Source: Isoetes taiwanensis
Taxonomy: Eukaryota; Streptophyta; Lycopodiopsida; Isoetales; Isoetaceae
Assembly (NCBI GenBank): GCA_021234155.1
Contig: JAJEKV010000063.1
Coordinates: forward strand, 3,409,536 to 3,473,535
Direction of reading: 5' to 3'
Length of the DNA: 64,000 nucleotides
Below, piece by piece: positions 10,718-20,295 of this stretch (positions are counted from its first letter, which is position 1; the number at the start of each line of letters is the position of its first letter). The notes beneath the pieces are model-generated. The model was given only the letters and a program-made list of their open reading frames with translations, was not told where the DNA came from and did no database searches. Position numbers and translations under genes: made by a program.

Positions 10718-12931
10718 ATGCAAATTCTATGGCCGATTCTTTTGCTTCTCTTTCTTTCTCTGTGCCCTGTAGTTATTGCAGAGCTGAATGCGAATCTGTT
10801 TGATGTTGCAAGCTTGAGACAGTTTATCCAACAGCTTCCTGATTTGCCAAGAATCAAAGCCTACAAGCAGGTACATGCAGAGCTTTTTGTTCCAGCAAAT
10901 ATCAGCATCGGAATGCATCATGTCAAATGGGTGAGCCATTAATTTTTGTTTCCCTGCCAAAATATGTGTATCTTTTTCTTACAACCGCCACTTTTGTCAG
11001 CACTAAAATTAGTTTGTTTGTCCAACTTTTGATGATTTCTCCAACATCACTTTTTTGTGGATGTAGAAATTTCATCCTGATATTCCAGCAACGACAGTGT
11101 TTGCATATGGGCAAAGCAAGGATGAAGCAACAGTTCCAGGGCCTATAATAGTGGCCAGAAGAGGGATTCAAACACATGTTTTGTGGGAAAATCATCTGCC
11201 AAAAGACCATATCTTACCCATCGATAGAACTATAGCTATTGCAAGTCCAAAAAAAGGAGTACCGGCAGTAGTTCATCTACATGGAAGCCTGTCTGAACCA
11301 GAGAGTGATGGCAACTCCAATGCTTGGTTTACAGCTAATTTTGAAGAAAAGGGTTCAGCATGGAGCAAGCAAATGTATTCTTACAGCAATATTCAGCTGC
11401 CTGGTACTTTGTGGTATCATGATCATGCAATGGGGCTTACTAGGGCCAACATTCTTGCAGGCCTTTCAGGAATTTATGTTCTTGAAGATCCTCAATTGGA
11501 GAAGCCCTTTAAGCTGCCTTCTGGATCTGAATATGATAAACTCATGCTCATTTGTGATAAGGCCTTCTACAGAAACGGATCTATTTACATGTCAACAACT
11601 GGCAACAATCCTGAGATACATCCACAATGGAATGTAAGCATCTGTTTCATATATTTTCTTCAGAGTGGAAAGCTATTTGACATTGACAACACCTCTAATA
11701 TGGTGCCCCCTACTTTTCTCATAAAAAATACTCTTTACTATTTAACTACTACTGCTGGTCATGATACTGCTTCAAGCTTTACACTATTCAACTAGTGCTG
11801 GTCATTTCAGCATACTTTTTCAGCAGATTATGCAAGCCTACATAGTCATTCATAATTCAAGTATGTTTTAGTCTCTCATCCATTTTGCTCTCTTGTTTGC
11901 AGCCTGAGTACTTTGGTGATGTGATAATAGTTAATGGCAAAGCATGGCCTTACTTGAAGGTCCGGCGCCGCAGGTACCGGTTCCGCCTTGTCAATGGAAG
12001 CAATGCTAGATTCTTCAAACTTGCGCTTAGCAATGGCCTCAACATGACCCAAATTGGGTCAGATGCATATTACTTGCCTCGTCCAGTTCTTCAAAAGCAA
12101 ATACTTCTGGCCCCTTCTGAAATAACAGACTTCATCATAGACTTTGCAGAGTGCGCAGGGCAAGAAATTATTTTAACTAATTCTGCTCCATATCCATTTC
12201 CTGACGGAGATCCAGTAAATGCCCAGAATGGACATGTTATGAAATTCATTGTAGATCATATACCAACTGAGGACTCAAGCACGATTCCAAAGTTCCTAAT
12301 TCCCATTCAAAAGCTGAAAGTTAAAGATGTTGCCAAGATTAGGTATATCACTATGTTTGAGTATGAAAGTTCCACAGAGGAACCTACACATTTGCTCCTA
12401 AATGGATTAAGGCCGGAGTCTCCGGCAACAGAGATCCCGACATCAGGAACCACTGAGCTATGGCACATAATCAACCTGACTGATGATAACCATCCTTTGC
12501 ATATGCATTTGACAGGGTTTCAGGTGATGTCAGAACAAAAGCTCAGGAATGTGGATGAGCTCAGAAATTGTTTGCAAAAGAAGGCTGCTGAACAATGCAA
12601 TGTATGGAGCTATGTTAAGGGCCAAGCTAAAAGAGCTTCCAAGAATGAAAGGGGATGGAAGAATGTGTACAAGATGAAGCCTTCTCATGTGACTAGTTTT
12701 CTTATCAGGTTTTCCACTCCGAATGGGGAGCCATTTCCATTCAATGCTTCTGCTGAGCCTGGATATGTCTATCATTGTCATGTAAGCACTTCTATTCCAG
12801 AAATTATAGTCCCTTTTCTCCCTCCCCCTTGTTTTTTTGGTTCTGTCTAACCAATTCAGTGTTGGCCTCAGATTTTGGATCATGAAGATAACCAAATGAT
12901 GAGGCCCTTCAAGATTCTGTCTTGGCCTTGA
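10718..12931 (+). CDS. LPR1-like: Multicopper oxidase, LPR1/LPR2-like
   Basis: Four exons read through cleanly: 10718-10930, 11067-11633, 11903-12781 and 12872-12931, all introns GT-AG and all phase 0, giving about 572 residues, close to the roughly 580 of Arabidopsis LPR1. The start is the ATG before a hydrophobic signal peptide (MQILWPILLLLFLSLCPVVI). Copper motifs are present in order: VVHLHG and LWYHDHAMGLTR in exon 2, NHPLHMHLTGFQV in exon 3, and the C-terminal YHCHILDHEDNQMM spanning the exon 3/4 junction, which supplies type 1 and type 3 ligands. In Arabidopsis the LPR proteins are secreted ferroxidases that act with phosphate limitation to restrain root growth; the same role here is inferred. 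I see no frameshift or stop, so this is the one host gene in the window likely to be functional. A bacterial CotA or bilirubin-oxidase-type name would describe the same fold; the plant introns favour LPR. Confidence 0.93.
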
Positions 12932-12934
12932 TGT

Positions 12935-13400
12935 GAATCCTAGAAAAGCTGCATGCAAGAGAAAGAGGTTGTGTATCTGCTCCATTCATCAAATCAGTGG
13001 AATATTTGGAATTAAAGTCCATATTTGGAAAAGGATGTGGTGTCCTTACGTGATAGAAGGGAAGAATACGCTGATCCTCACCACTGGTGTTGAACTTAAT
13101 TTTTTCAATCTAGCAATTCGTAAGCAACAAAGAAATGTGAAAATATATAATATCGTCCCTTTAGGGCGGGGTCTCATGTAGACGTTGACATCGATCGGTA
13201 GATGTCAAAAACCCAAAATAAAAGGGTCACATTATGCAGTTTCCTGATATGAAACCAAATCACCAATGTAAAATAGCAAGTTAATATGAAATATGATTAA
13301 AGAAAGTAGGTTGTCCAATAAGTTTTTCGTTGTTGGAATTTTTTTTTTGGCGGAAGGTTTTGTTCTGTGGTTGGAGATAGGCAGAATATCTGGTTGAAGA
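12935..13400. other. 3' flank of the oxidase gene
   Basis: No further gene is seen. An AATAAA-like signal occurs near 13216 and could serve as the polyadenylation signal of the oxidase transcript. Confidence 0.3.
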
Positions 13401-13409
13401 TAGCATGTG

Positions 13410-13520
13410 TTTATGTGAGTGCTTTATAAGCCTTTGGCAGATTTGTGTCGAATTGAGGTTTTTGCATCCAGCACAAGCTCATGGGATATTCTTTGTTCAA
13501 GGACCAGGTAGCACAGGTAA
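13410..13520 (+). pseudogene. Possible PIF1/Helitron-type helicase scrap
   Basis: A short open stretch ends in GIFFVQGPGSTGK, which resembles the Walker A segment of PIF1 and Helitron helicases (usually FF-DGPGGTGKT). The ACAG/GTAAGT sequence inside it also looks like a splice donor. No other helicase motif follows, so at most this is one isolated exon remnant. It could be chance similarity. Confidence 0.3.
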
Positions 13521-13946
13521 GTTCGACAGTTTATTTTTTGGGTTTCTTTTATTCTTGTATTCTTTGGGCTTGATCTCTTGTTTTAGTTGTCGATGAGTGC
13601 TTGGGCTGCCATGCTCACTTCTATTTATCTGCTCAAAAACCATTGAATTCGATGATCTATGGGCATCAAAATGTAGGGTGTTGTAGAATACCTCAGCTAT
13701 ATTTTGCGCGTCTAGCTCTATCGGGGCCGTATCCACATTGTATGTGACTCCATTTGCTTGCAAGATGCCTTCACGATTTGGCTGCCTCCTCCTCGCTGAG
13801 TTTTGAAGCATCATTGTGCCTGTAGTCATTTTGCCAAGGCAATTTACATTGAAATTAGTAATTTGAGTCTTGAAGATGCAAAATAAGGACAAAGGAAAAA
13901 CATTGAGGATAATAAAGGCGGGCTTAAAAATTGGCCATTCCTTCAT
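13497..13946 (-). CDS. Unassigned 149-codon open frame
   Basis: This is a continuous minus-strand frame of 149 codons. The central part (MMLQNSARRRQPNREGILQ, then a region ending in AEVFYNTLHFDAHRSS) has a protein-like composition, and an internal ATG for MTTG would trim the hydrophobic, probably untranslated, first part. It overlaps the helicase-like scrap on the other strand, so at most one of the two is real. I do not recognise it. Confidence 0.25.
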   Translation of the reverse strand: MKEWPIFKPAFIILNVFPLSLFCIFKTQITNFNVNCLGKMTTGTMMLQNSARRRQPNREGILQANGVTYNVDTAPIELDAQNIAEVFYNTLHFDAHRSSNSMVFEQINRSEHGSPSTHRQLKQEIKPKEYKNKRNPKNKLSNLPVLPGP

Positions 13947-14089
13947 TACAATATGTAACCATACCTAATACTATATGCACACAAAGGATTAGCATGATTG
14001 TCGTCGCGACCAAAAACTCCATGATAAAAAAACTTCGAATGTCACACACACAAGAGAGAGCTGGGGCCAAGAACAACATGCCATATGAA

Positions 14090-14440
14090 GATACTATGCA
14101 TGCATGTCTAGGCACATGCATGCACAACCAAACCAATGGTTCACAGAAGATACCATGCATGCATGTCCAAGAATATGCATGCACCAAACCAAACCAATGG
14201 TTCACAGAAGATACTATACATGCATGCCCAAGAACACGCATGCACCAAACCAAACCAAGAAGATACTATACATGCATGTCCAAGAACATATATGCACCAA
14301 ACCAAACCAATGCTTCACAGAAGAAATGCATGTCCAAGAACACGCATGCACCAAACCAAACCAATAATTCACAGAAGATACTATGCACGCATGCTTAAGA
14401 ACACACATGCACAAAACCAACCCAATGGTTCACAGCACAA
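14090..14440. repeat. Minisatellite, about six 52-61 bp units
   Basis: Units starting at GATACTATGCATGCATG begin near 14090, 14149, 14210, 14262, 14323 and 14377. Each contains a CATGCATG box, AAGAACACGCATGCACC, AAACCAAACCAATG and TTCACAGAA. Units 3 and 5 are shortened by internal deletions. Open frames crossing the array on both strands follow from the repeat, not from coding. Confidence 0.9.
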
Positions 14441-14449
14441 AACTTAACA

Positions 14450-15150
14450 AACATACATGGTGCGCTCTGTAAATACCCCAACCATACGCACACGCAAATA
14501 TAAAGCACAATCATATGAAAACCTTAGCAAAATAACCGTATAATTATATATTTTGGACGATGAACCATTTTTTGTGATATTCTTATGATCAAACAACTAT
14601 TATTACTGATGGTGAAAAACTTTTTGATATTTTCTCATATGAATATGCCCAAAGGTTTTTCGTGTTTTGGACGTCAAATATTTTTTACGGCAGTCGAAAG
14701 ACTCATTTTACCCTATTTTTTCTCTCTTAGACAATTGGTATTTTACCTTTAGGTTGGAGCGTTTTTTTTAGACCTTTTCTTAGAATCAATTTTCTGATAT
14801 ACGTTTTCACAAGCGTTTTTTAGAATCATTTTTTTTTTAAGAAAACAAAACAAATTAATCTGCAACAAGACTATCTACAACAAGCTTGTTGTAAGCGTCG
14901 TCTTGGATTTGTGGAAGGACATAGATATGTTATTTGATACGGATCAGAGCAGATAAGGCCATATGATTTATAAGTAAACCTTTATGTGCATGCACGAACA
15001 CATGTATGATTGAGAAGTTTTGTTCGGAAAGGCTACTTTTTATACCCACATCGATACATGTGCTTCTACTTATCTTTTTAAATCAAAATCTTTTGATTTC
15101 TAACAAACAAAATAGCTTCAATCTCTCGAGCCAACAAAACAACTTCCAAA
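14450..15150. other. No recognised gene
   Basis: AT-rich sequence with several TTTTAGA and TTTTTT runs at 14600-14840. It is presumably the 3' flank of the split receptor-kinase gene. Confidence 0.35.
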
Positions 15151-15156
15151 TACAAT

Positions 15157-15377
15157 TTATACGATATACTGCAAGCATTGAAAAAACATTGCAAAAATAT
15201 GAACAAGATGTTGGAAATCGACATCCGAATTCAAGCAATTGCTAGGGCAATCGCAGTGCCTGCACCTCTCAAATAATCTATATTTATGCCAAGCTAGGAT
15301 GACATTACTTTCAAATCTAGCTACGTCCAAGAACGTTGTCGCTGGCCTATGTAGCTCTGCAAGAACGTTGGCCATTT
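15157..15377 (-). pseudogene. C-terminal end of split LRR receptor kinase
   Basis: Read on the minus strand from 15377, the frame gives ANVLAELHRPATTFLDVARF, exactly what should follow the kinase-end motif PSMREM that stops at 23038. Removing the intervening 15378-23037 transposon and one ATTT copy rejoins the codons in frame. The true stop is not certain; the frame stays open to 15157. This piece and 23038-24906 were one gene before the insertion. Confidence 0.85.
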
Positions 15378-15769
15378 GGGTGCAAAATCGGTACTGGGTA
15401 GCAGAAATCACCGTCCAGACGCCGCTTACAAGTGCTTAAAATCGGTGTGTTTTAAACACGACGTGCGTGATTGAAGTATTGACATGTAGGGTGCTTGGAT
15501 CAAATGACAAATGAGAGAATCATGAACATGTTTGGTGCGGAAAACATGAATGCACAGTAGCCCATATATTCACGGATGGCGGGCTAACCCATCTTAATTC
15601 AAGCAAAATGGAGGGACTAATTGTTTCCAAGAATTGCACGAACCGAAATTCAACAATTTGCCCTCACCAATTCAAAGAATACACGTAAATCGGGATAGAT
15701 GAAACCCAATTCCTCTCCCCGCTTCAATTTCTGAGCCATTGATGCGACAAGGAAGAGAGATCGAGGCGA

Positions 15770-18200
15770 GATTGTATGCAAAGAAGGTAGCAATGAAGAA
15801 GAATTCCCCTTCTAAAGATTCACCCTTCAAAGACGAATAAGAAATTGAGGCCGAGTGGACCAGCGGAATAAGAGAAATTTCAAAGAGAAATTTATGAAGT
15901 ATTCAACCAAATTAGTACAAATGTTGATGACAATGACAAAGGCCGCATCATTGACAGTCTTCTTTGGAGGGCAAAGAGATTTACCAATTGCTTCTATATA
16001 AAGAAATCTAAGCGGTTACTATGGCCGAAAGCAAATGGTGAAGAATTTGAAGGAAACAATGCAAGAACATAAGTTTGAGAGGAATTATGACATGCTTCGT
16101 GCAAGGAAGTCCACCACGATAATGGCAAAGAAGGTACAAATGGTGTCAAGCCATTGAATCAGCGAGAAGTGGCCGATTGCTCAAAGATCCCCAAAAAACA
16201 ATTTCAAATGCTTTTCAAAGAAGGGTGCAAGCTAACAAAGGGGAAGGACCTTGGTCAATGTTCGGGGAGGAGGAAGCGGATGGATAGCATGTTAGATCAC
16301 AATAGAGAAGTCGTTATCAAGTTCTGACGAAAAATACAAGAGTTTCTCCATACAAGAAAGACGGAGGAAGTATGTATCGAGAGGCAGGGAATAAAGATGG
16401 AACATCAATTCACCTTCTTGAAGTCACCAAGTAAGTATTCATCCTATATTGTAGGGTTCATTATATGTAGCATTTATTTGGCATTCACACGATTTCCTGC
16501 AGTTGCAATTCTACCTCGGGTTTAGAGAGGAGAATCCTCATATCAAAATTGCATTGCGGACTTTTGAGAGGTTGAAACCTAGTTTTGTAAGGAGGATCGC
16601 GTGAGAGGCATACATCTTTGTTGCATTTACCACTTGAAATTTGAATACATCATGCAAGGATTGAACTGAGAAAATCGGTGGAGTTCATGACAATTGCAAC
16701 CGCCATGTGAGATTTGTGGCCCTGGCCCGAGAATGTGCGAGCCAAGGAGCATACAATCAAGTGTACCAGATGATTTATGGAGACAAGTGGTCCGCAAACA
16801 AAGGTGATGATGAGGAGTGGTTTGATCATAACCGCTTGATGTTGGCGTGTAAAAAATGTGGGTTGGATAGAATTAGAAAATGTCCACAGGAAATGGATGG
16901 CACGGGTTCAAGACTAGTTACTTGGAAGACATTTGAAAAGCAACCCGTGGACCGGGACGGTTCAGGGATCCAAGAAAGGCTTTGAGGTACAAACTGCCTT
17001 GAGATTAGTACGAATGACGTAAGTCCCAAAGAATTTCAAGAGGAAGTGAAGAAGGTAATATTAGATTTTGTTCCACACAATTACATAGCACATTGGCGAG
17101 GCTATCCGGTTTTAAAACAAGCGGTGTGTCATCATTTCGGAAGATACAATTGTATCACGTTATTGACTTTCTTGAAAAATTACAAAGATCAAGATCCGGG
17201 GATGAGCCCCGGTCAATGCACCGGTATACGGACCAAGTTTCTATACTTGTTCACATAACATATAGGCATGACAAAAGTCTTGATATTCCTGTTCTGTCTG
17301 ATTTAAGAAGACCGTCCAAAGAAGAGAAAAAAAACGAAAGGTTGGAGCGGATCGGGAATAGACTCAACAACGGTAGGAAAGATCATAAAAGAGACTCACT
17401 TTACATTTCCGATGATAAAGTGCATGACTCATTATTTGTGGAACACCGCCTACAAAAGTATGTTGCATGGCTTAAGGAACAGGAAATAGAGTATGAGAAG
17501 CATTGGTTTTGGAGTGATGGCTGCTCATCACAATTCAAGTCGAAAACCTTTTTTTTCTTAGGCGGTACTTCACAATCAATGACAAGGAAATAGTGTGGAA
17601 CTACTTTGCCAACGCTCATGGTAAAGGTGAACATGATGGTGCGGTCTTTGTTATCAAAAAGGTCGCTAAGTAAGGAACAACTCAAACCCAATGGTGTGCA
17701 ACCGAGGCATGCTAAAGATATTGTAAAATTTACGTGTACATATTTCAATGATCTACCGGTCGATGAAACAGATGAGATCAAAAGATATTTTTGGGAAATT
17801 GAACTGTTGTTGTGGCAAACATGGAAGAATATGAAATTGAAACACTCAAAGGCACAAAGAAGATTCATCAGTATCGGACTGTCGTGAGGACTAGACCAAA
17901 AGCAGGGCTTGCTCATAGATGCACATCATGTTTCTCGCTTTCGTTTTGCATGGATCATAATTGGGACTCTGCATCAATACAGTAGATTAGGAAAGTGGGA
18001 GGTAACCCGACTTAAAACCGGGAGTTGAGAAGAAAAAGGAGACTCTTGAACAAGCCAATGAATGGATCGATAATTTGGTAGAGGTAGGTGACAATTTTGC
18101 GGTGAATCTTTGAGGTAGACAATTCGAGAGGGTATGGACTTCTACATCCTCAAGTGCCTGCAGAACCCAAATGCACACTTGAAGATTCATACGAAGATGG
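15770..18200 (+). pseudogene. Sola-like DDE transposase, decayed
   Basis: Conserved blocks appear in order through several frames. An intron with donor CCAA/GTAAGT (near 16430) and acceptor TTCCTGCAG (near 16502) precedes a block reading NPHIKIALRTFERLKPSFV. Then come LACKKCGLDRIRKCPQEMDG, the run HNYIAHWRGY, YISDDKVHDSLFVEH, and at 17500-17540 HWFWSDGCSSQFKSK, followed after a frameshift by VWNYFANAHGKGEHDGA. Further down, HRCTSCFSLSFCMDHNWDS resembles the C-terminal Cys-rich part. The SDG-SQFK and HGKG-DG pair marks a family of plant and animal transposases with a DDE-type catalytic core. Several stops and frameshifts (for example at the T run at 17551-17558) make this copy inactive. It starts just inside the left end of the element and reads towards the middle. 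Confidence 0.75.
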
Positions 18201-18837
18201 ATGGGGGCAAAAATTTGGAGTGCATGAGGTTATCTTAAGTGGATTGTATTATCAATTCTTGGGTAATTTCAAGTATATGTTGCTCACTAAACAACCCAAA
18301 GCCTCAGGTGCAACGTACATGTGGTAAGATATCCTAAAATTGATATGGAAAAAGTAGAAGGCCTGACGACATGTACAAATTTCCACAGAGACCCATGAAA
18401 AATTATGGCCAGTCTCCCAATAACAATGTAATTGTTTGACACTTAACGAAATTGATGTTATTCTTTTCAAGTGATTTGTTGTTCCAAAGACCTAAGCATG
18501 TAAGCACATATTTTTTTATATATATTAACAATAGTGAGGATGCACAAGGGGTGGTGTGCATGGACACGCATTTGAAATGAAGATTGAATTGTTGTTTATA
18601 AGAATGTAGATTTGTGACATTGGAATAAGGTTCAATTATTTATTTTGGTACCATCACTATCCCAACATTCTTGGCAAAAATATATTGTCAAGGCGTTTCC
18701 TCGATGTGACATGTGTCAATTCGGTAGTCATCTGAAAATATTGCGGCACGGTTCTGAATTAATTGTTATGTGAGGTTTATCGTGCAATTGGACGCCTAAG
18801 CCGCGGGACTTAAGCGGTAAAGCCCACAAGCTCACGC

Positions 18838-19310
18838 TCATACAAGCTCTCCGCCAATTCATCCATCAGCCAATTCCCTCCTGCACTCAGCCCAATCCGC
18901 ATTCCTCCCAATCCTCCCAAGATGAAGCGAGCACATAGCGAGGAGCCGGGAGGTCACCTCGGGCGGCGCTTACTAAGCGTAGAAGAGGTGTTCCCTCCAC
19001 TCTTCCGCCTCTGCCGGGAAGTGCTTGCGCCTCCCACTCTGGCTTCTTCTCTCCGCCCACTCTACTCGCCTCCCGGTTTGAGGAGTCGATTCCGATTCCT
19101 CATCTTCCATTCCTATGAGGAATCGAGAAAATGAGGAATCGGAAAATAATTGCGGGAATATGTCACCGCAAGCGATCACGCGAGGGATGGATAGGCTAAG
19201 AAGAGGAAGAGGAAGAGGAAGAGGAAGAGGAAGAGGAAGGGAAGAGGAAGAGGAAAGGCGAGGAAAGCCGACTTGGAGGAGCCGTGGCTTTCCTTAAAGG
19301 TACATACAAA
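18838..19310 (+). other. Shared first-exon-like module, copy A
   Basis: A pyrimidine-rich leader (CTCCGCCAATTC) leads to ATGAAGCG at 18922, then sequence including GAAGAGGTGTTC, GGAATCGAGAA and GAGGAATCG, a (GGAAGA)n run at 19200-19255, GAGGAGCCGTGGC and a GTACAT splice-donor-like end near 19302. The same order and many of the same words recur at 39680-40075. Neither copy gives a recognisable protein. The conserved ATG-to-donor structure suggests a first exon of a transposon-borne gene; in copy A the reading frame breaks between 19115 and 19134. Confidence 0.55.
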
Positions 19311-19424
19311 TTTTCATTTGTTTTACGTTTTCATTTTTTTCGTTTGTTTAATCTTCGTTTGTTTAATTTTTTAGTTTGTTTCATTTGTTGCGGATGGAGA
19401 ATGAATGCGAGGAGCATGAAGATG

Positions 19425-19530
19425 AAGAAGACATCCCTTGAAGAAGACACCCCCTGAAGAAGACACCCCCTTGATGAAGAAGACAACCCCCTTTGAAGAA
19501 GACACCCCTTTTGAAGAATACACCGGCCTC
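19425..19530 (+). repeat. Tandem GAAGAAGACACCCCC repeat
   Basis: About five short units of the type GAAGAAGACACCCCCT, with small length changes, run from about 19430 to 19520 inside the 7.66-kb transposon. Confidence 0.8.
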
Positions 19531-19759
19531 GGGGCCAAAATTTTGTAAAATTTTTTGTAAAAATTTTGTACATTGGCCTAATGGCCTTTTTTTTATAAAA
19601 AATCTTGTTTACCATCAAACTTTGTTGTAACTTTGTTTCTTGTTTCATTGAGATCTCTTCTTCTTCATCTATGAAATGTTATTTTTGTCTATCTATCAAA
19701 TTTATGAAGTTCGAATTCCTGTGCAGTCCATTCAGATTCTGCTTGAATGTAACAGTGCT

Positions 19760-20060
19760 CTAGCTCTTTCATTAGTTTCAAACACTAAGCATTTTAATCA
19801 CTTTCAGCAGTGCCCGTTGAGTAAACAGCTTTGAACACACGAAAGCACTATGCAATAAATGACTACATTTAAGCAGGTTATATGGCTTAACAATAAGCAC
19901 TGCACCTTACCTGCATGACAGTAAGCACATGATGACATTAAGCAACTACATAAAAGTATCTGTCACTGCAAGACAATAAGCAGTATCTGCCATTAAGACT
20001 CAAACCATAGCACTTGCAGGCAATTTTTTTTTTAAGCACTTGATAAGTTTTAAGCATCCC
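19760..20060. repeat. Dispersed TAAGCA(C) motif cluster
   Basis: TAAGCA or TAAGCAC appears at least eight times in this 300-base stretch, mostly on the + strand, including TTTAAGCACTTG near 20032. It resembles the AAGTGCTTAAA words at the ends of the same transposon. Possible roles are internal protein-binding repeats or the 3' region of the minus-strand gene that ends at 20296. Confidence 0.45.
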
Positions 20061-20295
20061 TTTCAGTCAGCATTGAAGTATATATAAACAATATAGCAAA
20101 AACTTATAGACAAGTCTGCATTGAACTACATAAACAATATAGCAAAAACATTCTTAAATTAAGATAAAGATGGTACATGAAAAGTGTAGGATTCCTTGGC
20201 CTAAATAAATGACAAACAGACCAATAATCATGGAGAATGACAAAGCGTCATCACCATAAACCTTCTCAATTCCTCCTTCACAAACCTGGCAGAAT

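Noticed and set aside
14104..14447. Overlapping frames with MHAQEHACTKPNQ-type repeats
   Set aside because: They are translations of the minisatellite; frames on both strands are equally open and unit lengths are not multiples of three.
19200..19255. Arg-Gly-rich (RG repeat) protein domain
   Set aside because: It is a GGAAGA microsatellite read in one frame; the matching region of copy B reads as acidic residues instead.
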